Source: Francisellaceae bacterium UBA6186 (lineage in GTDB: Bacteria; Pseudomonadota; Gammaproteobacteria; UBA6186; Azoamicaceae). From it: a stretch of DNA of 17,278 nucleotides. The number at the start of each line of letters is the position of its first letter. Position 1 is the stretch's first letter. The position numbers were made by a program, and so were the translations under genes. Of this stretch, positions 1 to 8,271 are shown piece by piece. The notes under the pieces are model-generated. The model searched no databases and was not told where the DNA came from. It worked only from the letters and a program-made list of their open reading frames with translations. The DNA lies in assembly GCA_002422785.1 (NCBI GenBank), contig DITK01000029.1:12030-29307 (forward strand). The letters are read 5' to 3'.

Positions 1-22
1 CTACCGACTGAGCTATCGGGGA
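1..22 (-). tRNA. tRNA 5' fragment, probably tRNA-Asn (cut by window edge)
   Basis: Read on the minus strand, this is the first 22 nt of a tRNA. The acceptor 5' strand TCCCCGA (22-16) is followed by U8-A9, the D-stem GCTC and the start of a D-loop (AGTCGGTAG). A tRNA beginning with T in this context is typical of gammaproteobacterial tRNA-Asn, but the anticodon lies outside the window, so the identity is an inference. A well-formed promoter sits immediately upstream at 33-61. Confidence 0.8.
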
Positions 23-32
23 AAATCGATTA

Positions 33-61
33 ATTCTATAAATATTTTTGGTTCCGGTCAA
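33..61 (-). promoter_or_regulatory. Sigma70-like promoter of the tRNA gene
   Basis: On the minus strand, TTGACC (61-56) and TAGAAT (38-33) are separated by exactly 17 nt, close to the sigma70 consensus. The expected start is about position 26, four nt before the mature tRNA 5' end at 22. The element overlaps the uvrB promoter on the other strand. The call comes from sequence match only. Confidence 0.65.
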
Positions 62-76
62 ATTTAATTATATAAT
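48..76 (+). promoter_or_regulatory. Sigma70-like promoter of uvrB
   Basis: TTGGTT (48-53) and a perfect TATAAT (71-76) are 17 nt apart. The uvrB ATG begins at 83, only 6 nt after the -10 box. Transcription would therefore start at or next to the initiation codon, giving an essentially leaderless message. No LexA-type CTGT-N8-ACAG operator is visible between here and the gene. Confidence 0.55.
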
Positions 77-82
77 CCCAAA

Positions 83-2098
83 ATGAATGGTCAACAATCA
101 CAAAAATTTATGCTACACAGCAATTATAAGCCAGCAGGCTCACAGCCTTTAGCTATTAATCAATTACTAAATGGCTTAGAAAATAATTTTGCTGAACAAA
201 CTTTACTAGGAGTAACCGGATCCGGAAAAACCTTTACTATCGCCAATATAATTAATCAATTACAACGTTCTGCGCTAATCTTAGCTCCAAATAAAACTCT
301 AGCGGCTCAATTATATGGGGAAATGAAAGCTTTTTTCCCAAAAAACTCAGTAGAATATTTTGTTTCTTATTATGATTACTATCAGCCAGAAGCTTACGTG
401 CCAAGCACCGATACCTATATAGAAAAAGATGCAGCAATTAACGAACACATAGATAGAATGCGCCTTTCTGCAACTAAATCCTTATTAGAACGTGATGATG
501 CTATCATCGTCGCAACAGTATCTGCCATATACGGTTTAGGCGATCCTAAATCCTATTTATCAATGATGCTACATGTCAGTCGTGGCGAGTTAGTCGAGCA
601 AAGAAAATTATTAAAAAGATTATCTGAATTGCAGTACACCAGAAATGATGTCAATTTCAAACAAGCAGTCTTTAGAGTACGAGGCGATGTAATAGATATT
701 TTTCCAGCAGAAAGCGAAAACATGGCTATTAGACTGCAAATGTTTGGGGATGAAATAGAAAAAATTAGCAGCTTTGATCCTTTAACTGGCAAAATACTAC
801 AACATAATTTACCCAGGATAACTATTTACCCTAAAAGCCACTACGCCACCCCAAAAGAACAAATTTTACAAGCAATTGAACAAATTAAATTAGAACTACA
901 TGAACAGATAGCTAATTTCAAAAATCAAAATAAATTAATTGAAGCACAACGTATTGAACAACGCACCTACTATGACATAGAAATGATGCAAGAAATTGGT
1001 TACTGTAATGGTATAGAAAATTATTCTCGTATTTTAAGCAATCGAGCAGTTGGATCGTCCCCTGCAACTTTAATGGATTATTTGCCTAAAAACTCCTTGT
1101 TATTCATTGATGAATCTCATGTCACCATACCTCAATTGCATGCCATGTATCATGGAGATAAAGCACGCAAAGAAAATTTAGTTAATTATGGATTTAGATT
1201 ACCTTGTGCATTAGATAATCGACCATTAAAATTCGATGAATTTTTAAACTTACAACCACCAACAATTTATGTTTCGGCAACCCCCGGTAATTATGAACTA
1301 GAAAAATCTGCACAAATTGTAGAACAGGTGGTTCGCCCCACTGGTTTATTAGACCCAACTATTGTTGTTAAACCAGTTGCCAACCAAGTGGAAGATGTAA
1401 TTCTTGAAATTAACAAACGTATTAAAAATAATGAACGCATATTAATAACTACGTTAACTAAAAAATTCTCTGAAGCTTTAAGTACTTATTTAATTGAACA
1501 ACAAATCAAAGTACGTTATTTACATTCAGATATAGATACTGTCGAACGTATGGAAATAATTCGAGCATTAAGAAATGGCGATATTGACGTATTAGTTGGT
1601 ATTAATTTATTAAGAGAAGGATTAGATTTACCTGAGGTATCTTTAGTTGCAATTTTCGATGCTGACCGAGAAGGATTTTTACGATCAACTAGAGCTTTAA
1701 TTCAAACCATTGGCAGAGCCGCTAGAAACATTAATGGCACAGTTATTTTATATGCAGACCGTATAACCCCATCTATGCAGCAAGCAATGGAAGAAACAGC
1801 AAGACGTAGAATAATTCAACATGAATTTAATTGTGAAAATAATATTACTCCAACCACTATCACTAAAAATATTGTGGATATTCTAGAAAGTAACCTAGAG
1901 GCCAAAGAACATGATAATCATAACCATCATTTAGACGATTTGAACATAGATAATATTCAATCCATGAAAGATCTATCTAAACAAATTAATAAATTAGAAA
2001 CAAAAATGCGTACTTTGGCTAAAAATTTAGAATTTGAAGAAGCAGGTAAACTTCGTGATCAAATAGTATTTCTTAAAAAAAATATTATTAAAATTTGA
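83..2098 (+). CDS. uvrB: UvrABC excision nuclease subunit B
   Basis: This is the damage-verification helicase of nucleotide excision repair. It is loaded onto DNA by UvrA and recruits UvrC for the two incisions. At 671 residues it matches the family's usual length (E. coli about 673). Walker A GVTGSGKT lies at 43-50, the DNA-clamping beta-hairpin region (YDYYQPEAYVP onward) at about 97-124, the DESH box at 343-346, helicase motif VI (QTIGRAAR) at 541-548, and the C-terminal UVR motif that contacts UvrC at about 627-662. The linker before it is short and His/Asn-rich. The ATG at 83 has no Shine-Dalgarno and follows a -10 box by 6 nt. An ATG at codon 10 would still keep the conserved N-terminus and also lacks a Shine-Dalgarno. 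The gene ends 7 nt from the convergent glycosyltransferase. Confidence 0.97.
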   Translation: MNGQQSQKFMLHSNYKPAGSQPLAINQLLNGLENNFAEQTLLGVTGSGKTFTIANIINQLQRSALILAPNKTLAAQLYGEMKAFFPKNSVEYFVSYYDYYQPEAYVPSTDTYIEKDAAINEHIDRMRLSATKSLLERDDAIIVATVSAIYGLGDPKSYLSMMLHVSRGELVEQRKLLKRLSELQYTRNDVNFKQAVFRVRGDVIDIFPAESENMAIRLQMFGDEIEKISSFDPLTGKILQHNLPRITIYPKSHYATPKEQILQAIEQIKLELHEQIANFKNQNKLIEAQRIEQRTYYDIEMMQEIGYCNGIENYSRILSNRAVGSSPATLMDYLPKNSLLFIDESHVTIPQLHAMYHGDKARKENLVNYGFRLPCALDNRPLKFDEFLNLQPPTIYVSATPGNYELEKSAQIVEQVVRPTGLLDPTIVVKPVANQVEDVILEINKRIKNNERILITTLTKKFSEALSTYLIEQQIKVRYLHSDIDTVERMEIIRALRNGDIDVLVGINLLREGLDLPEVSLVAIFDADREGFLRSTRALIQTIGRAARNINGTVILYADRITPSMQQAMEETARRRIIQHEFNCENNITPTTITKNIVDILESNLEAKEHDNHNHHLDDLNIDNIQSMKDLSKQINKLETKMRTLAKNLEFEEAGKLRDQIVFLKKNIIKI

Positions 2099-2105
2099 TA
2101 CATTA

Positions 2106-3335
2106 TTAAGATAAATAAACCTCTAATGTTTGCGGAAAAATAATTTGTTCAGCAAAGATATCACACATCCTTTGTCTGCCTAGCTTACCCATGTTAACCA
2201 TCAACTCTTTATTTTGCATGAGCTTTAACAATGCATTGGCCAAACTATCACTATTTTGTTTTGGTACTAAATAACCATTAACCCCATCAATTACAACTTC
2301 CCTACATCCTGGAACGTCAGTTGTAATTATAGCTCTAGCACAAGCTGCAGCTTCTAACAAAGTCTTCGGTAATCCCTCTCGATACGATGGTAATACCGCA
2401 ATATGACAATCTCTATACGCCGAGACCATATCGTGGCAAAAATTTTTCCAAATAATTAATCCTGCATCTTGCCACTGTTTTAGCGTTAAATAATCAACAG
2501 CTGCTGGATTTTTATGATCAATATCTCCATATACAATAAATTCTGGGTTAATATTTAAATTATTCTTGTTTATATAATCTTTTATTTTGGTGGCAGCTTG
2601 TACAAATTCATAGATCCCTTTAGTCCATAATAACCTAGAAATTAATACTATTTTAATTTTATTATCTATAAAATTTATTTGACTTAGTGGTTCAGATGGG
2701 TAGTATTTTGCAACATTCAGTCCAGAACCTGCAATGATAGCAGTGTTTAATTCCATATTGTTAACATTAGTGACTTTTTTTAAAATATCTAGATCATCTT
2801 GATTTTGCAACAATAAAATTTTATTTTGTTGTTTATTATTAATAATAGTTATTTTTAATATTTTATAAACAATAGATCGTAAAATTTTTTGTTTTAGGTT
2901 TATAGTGATATTTTTCCAAAAATTGATGATATTATTTTTATTGAATTTATAATTAAATTCAGTAAAAATAAATCCTAAACCACCCAATGCATTAACTATT
3001 TTATTAACCTTAGTAAACTTGGCAACAAGAGTCCCATATATAACTGGCTTTAATGCTACGTGATGAACTATATCAGGCTTAAATTTTTGATAAATAATAT
3101 ATAATTCTTTAAGAGCTAAAATTTCTTTAAATGGATTAGTACAGCTGGCACGACAAAAAAATCTTAATTCAAAAAGCTGTAATTTTTTCTGTAAAATTTT
3201 ATCTTTATATATAGAATGAGCACAACTGGTTGCAACCGCCACAATATAACCTTGTTGTTGCATAAAAGCTGCTAGTTCTAGTCGATGAGAACAAAAATAA
3301 CTTCCTTCTGCAACTAAATATAATATTTTTTTCAT
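2106..3335 (-). CDS. GT4-family glycosyltransferase (CapM/PglA-like)
   Basis: This is a retaining GT-B glycosyltransferase of family GT4, 409 residues. The N-terminal Rossmann half starts MKKILYLVAEGSYFCSHRL and carries the PDIVHHVALKP segment followed by a NALGGLGFIFTEF stretch, as in CapM/PglA-type enzymes. The nucleotide-sugar half has the SRLLWTKGI segment and the EX7E motif (E320 and E328 in REGLPKTLLE). Such enzymes add a sugar to lipid-linked O-antigen, capsule or glycan intermediates at the cytoplasmic face. Acceptor and donor cannot be read from sequence. The middle (about residues 125-195) is very Lys/Asn/Ile-rich and diverged. The gene is convergent with uvrB and divergent from the pilin gene. 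waaA nearby supports an LPS or surface-glycan role, though no full polysaccharide cluster is present. Confidence 0.85.
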   Translation of the reverse strand: MKKILYLVAEGSYFCSHRLELAAFMQQQGYIVAVATSCAHSIYKDKILQKKLQLFELRFFCRASCTNPFKEILALKELYIIYQKFKPDIVHHVALKPVIYGTLVAKFTKVNKIVNALGGLGFIFTEFNYKFNKNNIINFWKNITINLKQKILRSIVYKILKITIINNKQQNKILLLQNQDDLDILKKVTNVNNMELNTAIIAGSGLNVAKYYPSEPLSQINFIDNKIKIVLISRLLWTKGIYEFVQAATKIKDYINKNNLNINPEFIVYGDIDHKNPAAVDYLTLKQWQDAGLIIWKNFCHDMVSAYRDCHIAVLPSYREGLPKTLLEAAACARAIITTDVPGCREVVIDGVNGYLVPKQNSDSLANALLKLMQNKELMVNMGKLGRQRMCDIFAEQIIFPQTLEVYLS

Positions 3336-3388
3336 ATTACATACACTTACTAATAACTATTTTTAAACTTTACGCTATATTTGATATT

Positions 3389-3865
3389 ATGCACAATAAA
3401 ATTAATAACAACCTTACTCATGGCTTTTCTTTAATAGAACTAATGGTAGTAATAGCCATTATTGGCGTACTATCAGCTGTAGCCACGCCAGTTTATTTAA
3501 GCTATATGATTAAGTCAAATGTATCTAGTGCATTACCAATACTAGAAGGATTAAAAAATAAAGTTAGTGATTATTCTAATTCTAACAATGCTTTCCCCCC
3601 TGACCTAGCTGCCATCAGTACTGCTTATTCTGACAGCATGATAAATAGTATTAACGTAACAACTGGATCTCCGGGTTATGGCACAATAACCGGAACCGTC
3701 ATCGGATATATAGAAGTAACTTTTAACAGCGCAGCACCAGCACCAACCCAACTACATGGTAAAAAAATAGCTTTAGTTGCAATCGAAGAGACAGGCTCTA
3801 TTGTAACTCAATGGAAATGTGTTTCAAATATCGATCGTGCTTATTTACCAACCGCTTGCCAATAA
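3389..3865 (+). CDS. Type IV pilin-like protein (prepilin)
   Basis: This 158-residue type IVa prepilin has a short basic leader ending in Gly12. The prepilin peptidase (PilD) site is G12/F13, followed by FSLIELMVVIAIIGVLSAVA with Glu17 at the +5 position needed for subunit assembly. The hydrophobic N-terminal helix spans about 13-36. Two C-terminal cysteines (C144 and C157) probably close the disulphide-bonded D-region of PilA/PilE-type major pilins. No other pilus genes are in the window, so the rest of the machinery must be elsewhere, or the protein could be a minor pilin or competence pseudopilin. The gene looks somewhat less AT-rich than its neighbours. A TATATT (3376-3381) lies 7 nt before the ATG and no Shine-Dalgarno is visible. 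Confidence 0.9.
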   Translation: MHNKINNNLTHGFSLIELMVVIAIIGVLSAVATPVYLSYMIKSNVSSALPILEGLKNKVSDYSNSNNAFPPDLAAISTAYSDSMINSINVTTGSPGYGTITGTVIGYIEVTFNSAAPAPTQLHGKKIALVAIEETGSIVTQWKCVSNIDRAYLPTACQ

Positions 3866-3901
3866 AATTATCTACCTATTTATCCCTCAATTACATGGAA
3901 G

Positions 3902-3930
3902 TTGCGATTAATTGCTAAACAAAATATATT
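3902..3930 (+). promoter_or_regulatory. Sigma70-like promoter of waaA
   Basis: TTGCGA (3902-3907) and TATATT (3925-3930) are separated by 17 nt. The waaA ATG at 3937 follows the -10 box by 6 nt, the same arrangement as at uvrB, so the start site would coincide with the start codon. The 71-nt gap after the pilin gene shows no obvious terminator hairpin. Confidence 0.5.
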
Positions 3931-3936
3931 ACTTAC

Positions 3937-5226
3937 ATGTTTAACAAGATAACAAGAAAGGTCTACAACTTATTTTTTACAATATTATTACCATTATTAT
4001 TTCTAAAATTATTGATCAAAAGTATCAAATTAAGGGCATACCGAGATCGCTGGTTAGAAAGGTTAGGGATGTTTAACCTACCAACACCTGGTAACAATAA
4101 TATTTGGATCCATGCTGTATCGGTGGGAGAAGTAATTGCAGCTATTCCCATAATTCAAAAAATCAAAGAACAATTACCCAATATTTCTATTGTGCTAACT
4201 TGTACTACTCCGGCCGGCTCTGCTATTATCAAACAAAAATTATCTAACAGTGTATTACACTTATATTTTCCATTTGATGTTAATTTTGCCATAAACAATT
4301 TTTTAAGAACAATCCAACCCAAATTATTAATAATTATAGAAAAAGAACTTTGGCCAAATTTAATATTGAATTGTGACCAACATAAGATCCCGATAATAAT
4401 TGCCAATGCTCAAGTGTCTAATAAATCATTTTATAGGTATTTATTAATTAAATCTTTAATTTCATATTGTTTACAAAAAATAACTTATATTTGTGCTCAA
4501 ACTAAATTTGATGGTTATAAATTACAACAAATTATTGGATCAAATCTTGCCAACAATATTACTATAACTGGCAATAGTAAATTTGATCTTGCTTGGCAAA
4601 ATAGCCTTAATACTGATTTCAATTTGTCTCAGCTAACATCTCCGCTAAAAAATATTAATAGACCAATATGGATAGCTGCCAGTACTCACCCTGTCGAGGA
4701 ACAATTTATTTTGGCGGCACATAAAATTATATTACAGCAGATCCCAAATGCTTTATTAATTTTAGTACCAAGACACTCAGAAAGATCACAAGAGATAGCG
4801 AAAAATCTATATCATGAAAATTTTAGCTATACAATACACAGCGACAAATCCATGTTATTAACAGAACAAATATATTTAGTTGATTCTATTGGGGAATTAA
4901 ATATGTTTTATAAGCTTAGTCAAGCGGCATTTGTGGGTGGTAGCTTAGTACCGATTGGTGGTCATAATGTGTTAGAGCCAGCATCATTTGCTATCCCTAT
5001 AGCTATAGGACCATATACGGCTAATTGTGAACAAATAGTATTTAGAATGAAGCTGGCTAATGGCTTAGTTAAGGTGAAAAACACTGAGGATTTATCATGT
5101 ATAATTATAAAATGGTTAAAAAACACTAATTTAAGGACTATTATCGGGCAAAATGCCAAAAATTATTTATATCATCAAACTGGTGCTAGCGAAAAAATTA
5201 TTAAATTAGTGACTGATTTATTGTGA
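3937..5226 (+). CDS. waaA: 3-deoxy-D-manno-octulosonic acid (Kdo) transferase
   Basis: WaaA (KdtA) transfers Kdo from CMP-Kdo to lipid IVA at the cytoplasmic face of the inner membrane, the first step of LPS core assembly. At 429 residues it is family-typical. A single N-terminal membrane anchor (about 11-30) is followed by the AYRDRWLERLG segment, and then HAVSVGE with the presumed catalytic base Glu65. ELWPNL lies in the first domain, ITGNSKFD precedes the second, and the C-terminal GGSLVPIGGHNVLEPASF stretch is the conserved CMP-Kdo site region. Whether it adds one or two Kdo residues cannot be told. The start aligns with the E. coli enzyme within a few residues, so the ATG is well supported although it lacks a Shine-Dalgarno. 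Its stop overlaps the convergent pump gene by 9 bp. Confidence 0.96.
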   Translation: MFNKITRKVYNLFFTILLPLLFLKLLIKSIKLRAYRDRWLERLGMFNLPTPGNNNIWIHAVSVGEVIAAIPIIQKIKEQLPNISIVLTCTTPAGSAIIKQKLSNSVLHLYFPFDVNFAINNFLRTIQPKLLIIIEKELWPNLILNCDQHKIPIIIANAQVSNKSFYRYLLIKSLISYCLQKITYICAQTKFDGYKLQQIIGSNLANNITITGNSKFDLAWQNSLNTDFNLSQLTSPLKNINRPIWIAASTHPVEEQFILAAHKIILQQIPNALLILVPRHSERSQEIAKNLYHENFSYTIHSDKSMLLTEQIYLVDSIGELNMFYKLSQAAFVGGSLVPIGGHNVLEPASFAIPIAIGPYTANCEQIVFRMKLANGLVKVKNTEDLSCIIIKWLKNTNLRTIIGQNAKNYLYHQTGASEKIIKLVTDLL

Positions 5227-8200
5227 TTTTTTAGATAAATATACATAAATAACTGGGGTAATATATAAAGTTAGAATTTGTGAAAAAATTAGGCCACCAA
5301 CGACCGCCACCCCTAACGAGCGCTGAGTTTCTATCGATACTGACCCTATACCCAACGCTATTGGCAAAGCACCTAAAATTGCTGCCATGGTTGTCATCAT
5401 AATTGGTCTAAAGCGTATCAGGCAGGCATTGTAAATTGCTTCTTGTGGTTTCATATGATTTTGCCTTTGATTATGCAAAGCAAAATCAATCATCATGATT
5501 GCATTTTTTTTAACTATACCCACCAAAATAATCAAGCCAATAAATCCGTACAAATCCAGATCGATATTAAAAATAAACAAAGTAAACAATGCACCAAAAG
5601 ATGCAGCTGGCAAACCAGATAGTACTGTTAATGGATGAATAAAGCTTTCATATAGCATGCCTAACAATATATAAACTACTAATACAACTATAACTAATAA
5701 AATTACCAAGCTATTTAACGAAGATTTAAATGTTTCCGCAACCCCAGAAAATTGCATCACTAAATCATTAGGTAAGTGTAATTTTTTAGTAGCATGTTCA
5801 ATAGCATTTAGTGCTTTACTTAAAGACGTACCTGGAGTTAAATTAAAAGATATAGTAGCTGCTGGAATTTGTCCTTGATGATTAATAGTTAACAATTCGT
5901 TGTTTACTAAAATTTTAGAGATGGATCCAAGCGGCACCAAGCTACCATTATTTGATCTTACTTCTAATCTATTTAAAGTTTCTTGGTTACTATAATGTGG
6001 CAATAATTCTAAAATAACTTTATAAGTATCTGACTGTGAATAAATAGTAGAAATTTGCAAAGATCCAAATGCTGCATATAAAGTATTCTCTATGTTATCC
6101 ATAGATACGCCTAAGAATGCTGCTTTGTCTCTATCTATATTCAATAGCACTTGTGGCGTTAACATTTGTAAATCATTACTCACATCTTGCAATTCTTTTA
6201 ATTGTGACAATTTTTGCTGTAACAAATCTATGGCTTGCTGCAGTTCTTTTATATTTGGATCTAATACTACATATTGATATACTCCTTTGGTCATTCTACC
6301 ACCTACTGGAATTGCTGGAATATTTTGCAAATAAACTTTTATTCCTGGCACTGTATTAACTTTAGTATTCAACTGTTTAATAATATTTTTAGCATCATAG
6401 CGACGTTTGGCATATGGCTTTAATTTAGCAATAATAAATCCAGAATTTAAAGTATGAGATATACCGCCTGCTCCAACATTATATACTAAGCTTTCCACAT
6501 CTGAATGTTGTTTAATAATATTTGCCACCTGCTTTTGCCTTGTAACCATCAAGTCAAAACCAACATCTGCATCGGCTTCAGTAAAAGCTATAAAATTACC
6601 AATATCTTGATCTGGAACAAAACCTTTTGGAATAATTTTAAACAATACCATGCTACATAAAATTGTTAATAAAAACACATGAAATGCAGTTTTCTTATGA
6701 TTTAAAACCCAGGACAAACTAACTTCATAAGAATTAAACATTTTTGTATATAATTTTTCGCTTAATTGGAAAACACCTATAGTATGTAAATTATCATGTA
6801 AACTTAAAAATCTACTAGCTATCATTGGAGTTAAAGTCAAAGAAATGATCCCAGATAATAAAATAGTAATAACCGTAGTTACTGCGAACTCATGAAATAA
6901 TTTGCCTATTATGCCTCCCATAAATAAAATAGGGATAAAAACTACTATCAACGATAAAGTAATAGATATTACTGTAAATCCTATTTCTTTTACTCCATCT
7001 AAGGTTGCATTTAATGGGTTTTTACCTTGCTCTAAATTACGCATAATATTTTCTAGTACCACGATTGCATCATCTACTACAAATCCAACTACCAATGTTA
7101 ATGCCAGCAAAGATATAATATTAAGACTGAACCCTAACAAATCCATAAAAGCAAAGGACCCGACTATAGATAATGGTAATACAATACTAATTATCAGTGC
7201 TGCTGTGCTATTACGTAAAAACACAAAGATTACTAGAACCACCAAAAAGGCTGATATTATTAGCGTTCTTTCTACGTCTTGGACAGCCAAATGTATAGTT
7301 GGAGAGCGATCGTACATGGTGACCAAATTGATAGTGGCTGGCAGCTGTTTCTTTAAAATTTTTAGCTGTTTATATATATTCTCTACCACCTCTAAAGTAT
7401 TAGTTCCTGGTTGTCGTTGTATTGCTAATATAATACTTCGTTGTTCGTTAAACCAACTTGCAACTTTAGTATTTTCGACACTATCTATAGCTTTTCCTAT
7501 TTGTTGCAACTTCACCGGGGCACCATCTCGATAAGCTACTATTAAATCTTTATAATCTAATGCATTATTAAGTTGTCCATTAACTTTGATTGGTAATTCC
7601 TGTTTTTTACTACTAAGAGTACCGACAGGCAAATTAACATTGGATCTAATTAACGCCTCTTTTACTTCTAAAAACGACAAATTATAGGCAGATAATTTGT
7701 CTGGATTAAGTTGAATTCTGGTGGCATATTTTTGTGATCCAAAGATATTAACTTGTGCTACTCCATTAACCATAGACAGCCTTTGTCCGAGTAATTTTTC
7801 TGCATAATCATCGACCACAAACAACGGTTCAGTATCGGAATACATAGCTAAATACAACACTGGGGCTTCTGCTGGATTTATCTTTATATACACTGGTGGA
7901 TACAGCATATTACTTGGTAATTCTGCAACGCTTGCAGCGATTGCTGATTGTACATCCAGTGCTGCTCCATCAATTTTTCTATCCACAGAAAATTGTAAAA
8001 TTATTTGGGTGCTACCTAAAGAATTGCTGGAATTTATAGAATCAACTCCAGCAATAGTTGAAAATCTTTTTTCCAAAGGAGTAGCGACCGAGTTAGCCAT
8101 AGTTTCTGGGCTAGCACCTGGCAAAACTGCATTAACTACGATGGTTGGAAAATCTACATCCGGCAATTGGCTAACAGGTAACGAATAATAGCTATAGATA

Positions 8201-8271
8201 CCAAATAATAATAATGCTGCCATCAACAACGTGGTCATTACTGGTCTTTCAATAAAAATTTTACTGATCAT
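5218..8271 (-). CDS. RND efflux transporter, inner-membrane pump (AcrB/MdtB-like)
   Basis: This is the HAE1-type resistance-nodulation-division pump of a tripartite exporter, driven by the proton gradient. From the ATG at 8271 it has 1017 residues, within the family range. An in-phase TTG three codons upstream (8280) is a less likely start. The N-terminal helix (FIERPVMTTLLM) is followed by the periplasmic porter segment PVSQLPDVDFPTI, close to MdtB/MdtC. Helix 4 carries the proton-relay Asp pair in GFVVDDAIVVLEN (about 400-401 from this ATG). The C-terminal GIVKKNAIMMIDFAL motif supplies the partner Lys. Substrates cannot be predicted. The start overlaps the end of the adaptor gene by 11 bp, implying translational coupling. 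No TolC-like gene or regulator is adjacent. Confidence 0.95.
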   Translation of the reverse strand: MISKIFIERPVMTTLLMAALLLFGIYSYYSLPVSQLPDVDFPTIVVNAVLPGASPETMANSVATPLEKRFSTIAGVDSINSSNSLGSTQIILQFSVDRKIDGAALDVQSAIAASVAELPSNMLYPPVYIKINPAEAPVLYLAMYSDTEPLFVVDDYAEKLLGQRLSMVNGVAQVNIFGSQKYATRIQLNPDKLSAYNLSFLEVKEALIRSNVNLPVGTLSSKKQELPIKVNGQLNNALDYKDLIVAYRDGAPVKLQQIGKAIDSVENTKVASWFNEQRSIILAIQRQPGTNTLEVVENIYKQLKILKKQLPATINLVTMYDRSPTIHLAVQDVERTLIISAFLVVLVIFVFLRNSTAALIISIVLPLSIVGSFAFMDLLGFSLNIISLLALTLVVGFVVDDAIVVLENIMRNLEQGKNPLNATLDGVKEIGFTVISITLSLIVVFIPILFMGGIIGKLFHEFAVTTVITILLSGIISLTLTPMIASRFLSLHDNLHTIGVFQLSEKLYTKMFNSYEVSLSWVLNHKKTAFHVFLLTILCSMVLFKIIPKGFVPDQDIGNFIAFTEADADVGFDLMVTRQKQVANIIKQHSDVESLVYNVGAGGISHTLNSGFIIAKLKPYAKRRYDAKNIIKQLNTKVNTVPGIKVYLQNIPAIPVGGRMTKGVYQYVVLDPNIKELQQAIDLLQQKLSQLKELQDVSNDLQMLTPQVLLNIDRDKAAFLGVSMDNIENTLYAAFGSLQISTIYSQSDTYKVILELLPHYSNQETLNRLEVRSNNGSLVPLGSISKILVNNELLTINHQGQIPAATISFNLTPGTSLSKALNAIEHATKKLHLPNDLVMQFSGVAETFKSSLNSLVILLVIVVLVVYILLGMLYESFIHPLTVLSGLPAASFGALFTLFIFNIDLDLYGFIGLIILVGIVKKNAIMMIDFALHNQRQNHMKPQEAIYNACLIRFRPIMMTTMAAILGALPIALGIGSVSIETQRSLGVAVVGGLIFSQILTLYITPVIYVYLSKKSQ

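Noticed and set aside
2099..2105. Bidirectional terminator between convergent uvrB and the glycosyltransferase gene
   Set aside because: The gap is only 7 nt and no GC-rich hairpin with a T-run is visible around it.
6902..7534. 210-codon open frame on the plus strand opposite the RND pump gene
   Set aside because: It lies wholly antisense to a strongly conserved transporter. Its low-complexity Ile/Thr/Ser-rich translation mirrors the pump's hydrophobic codons.
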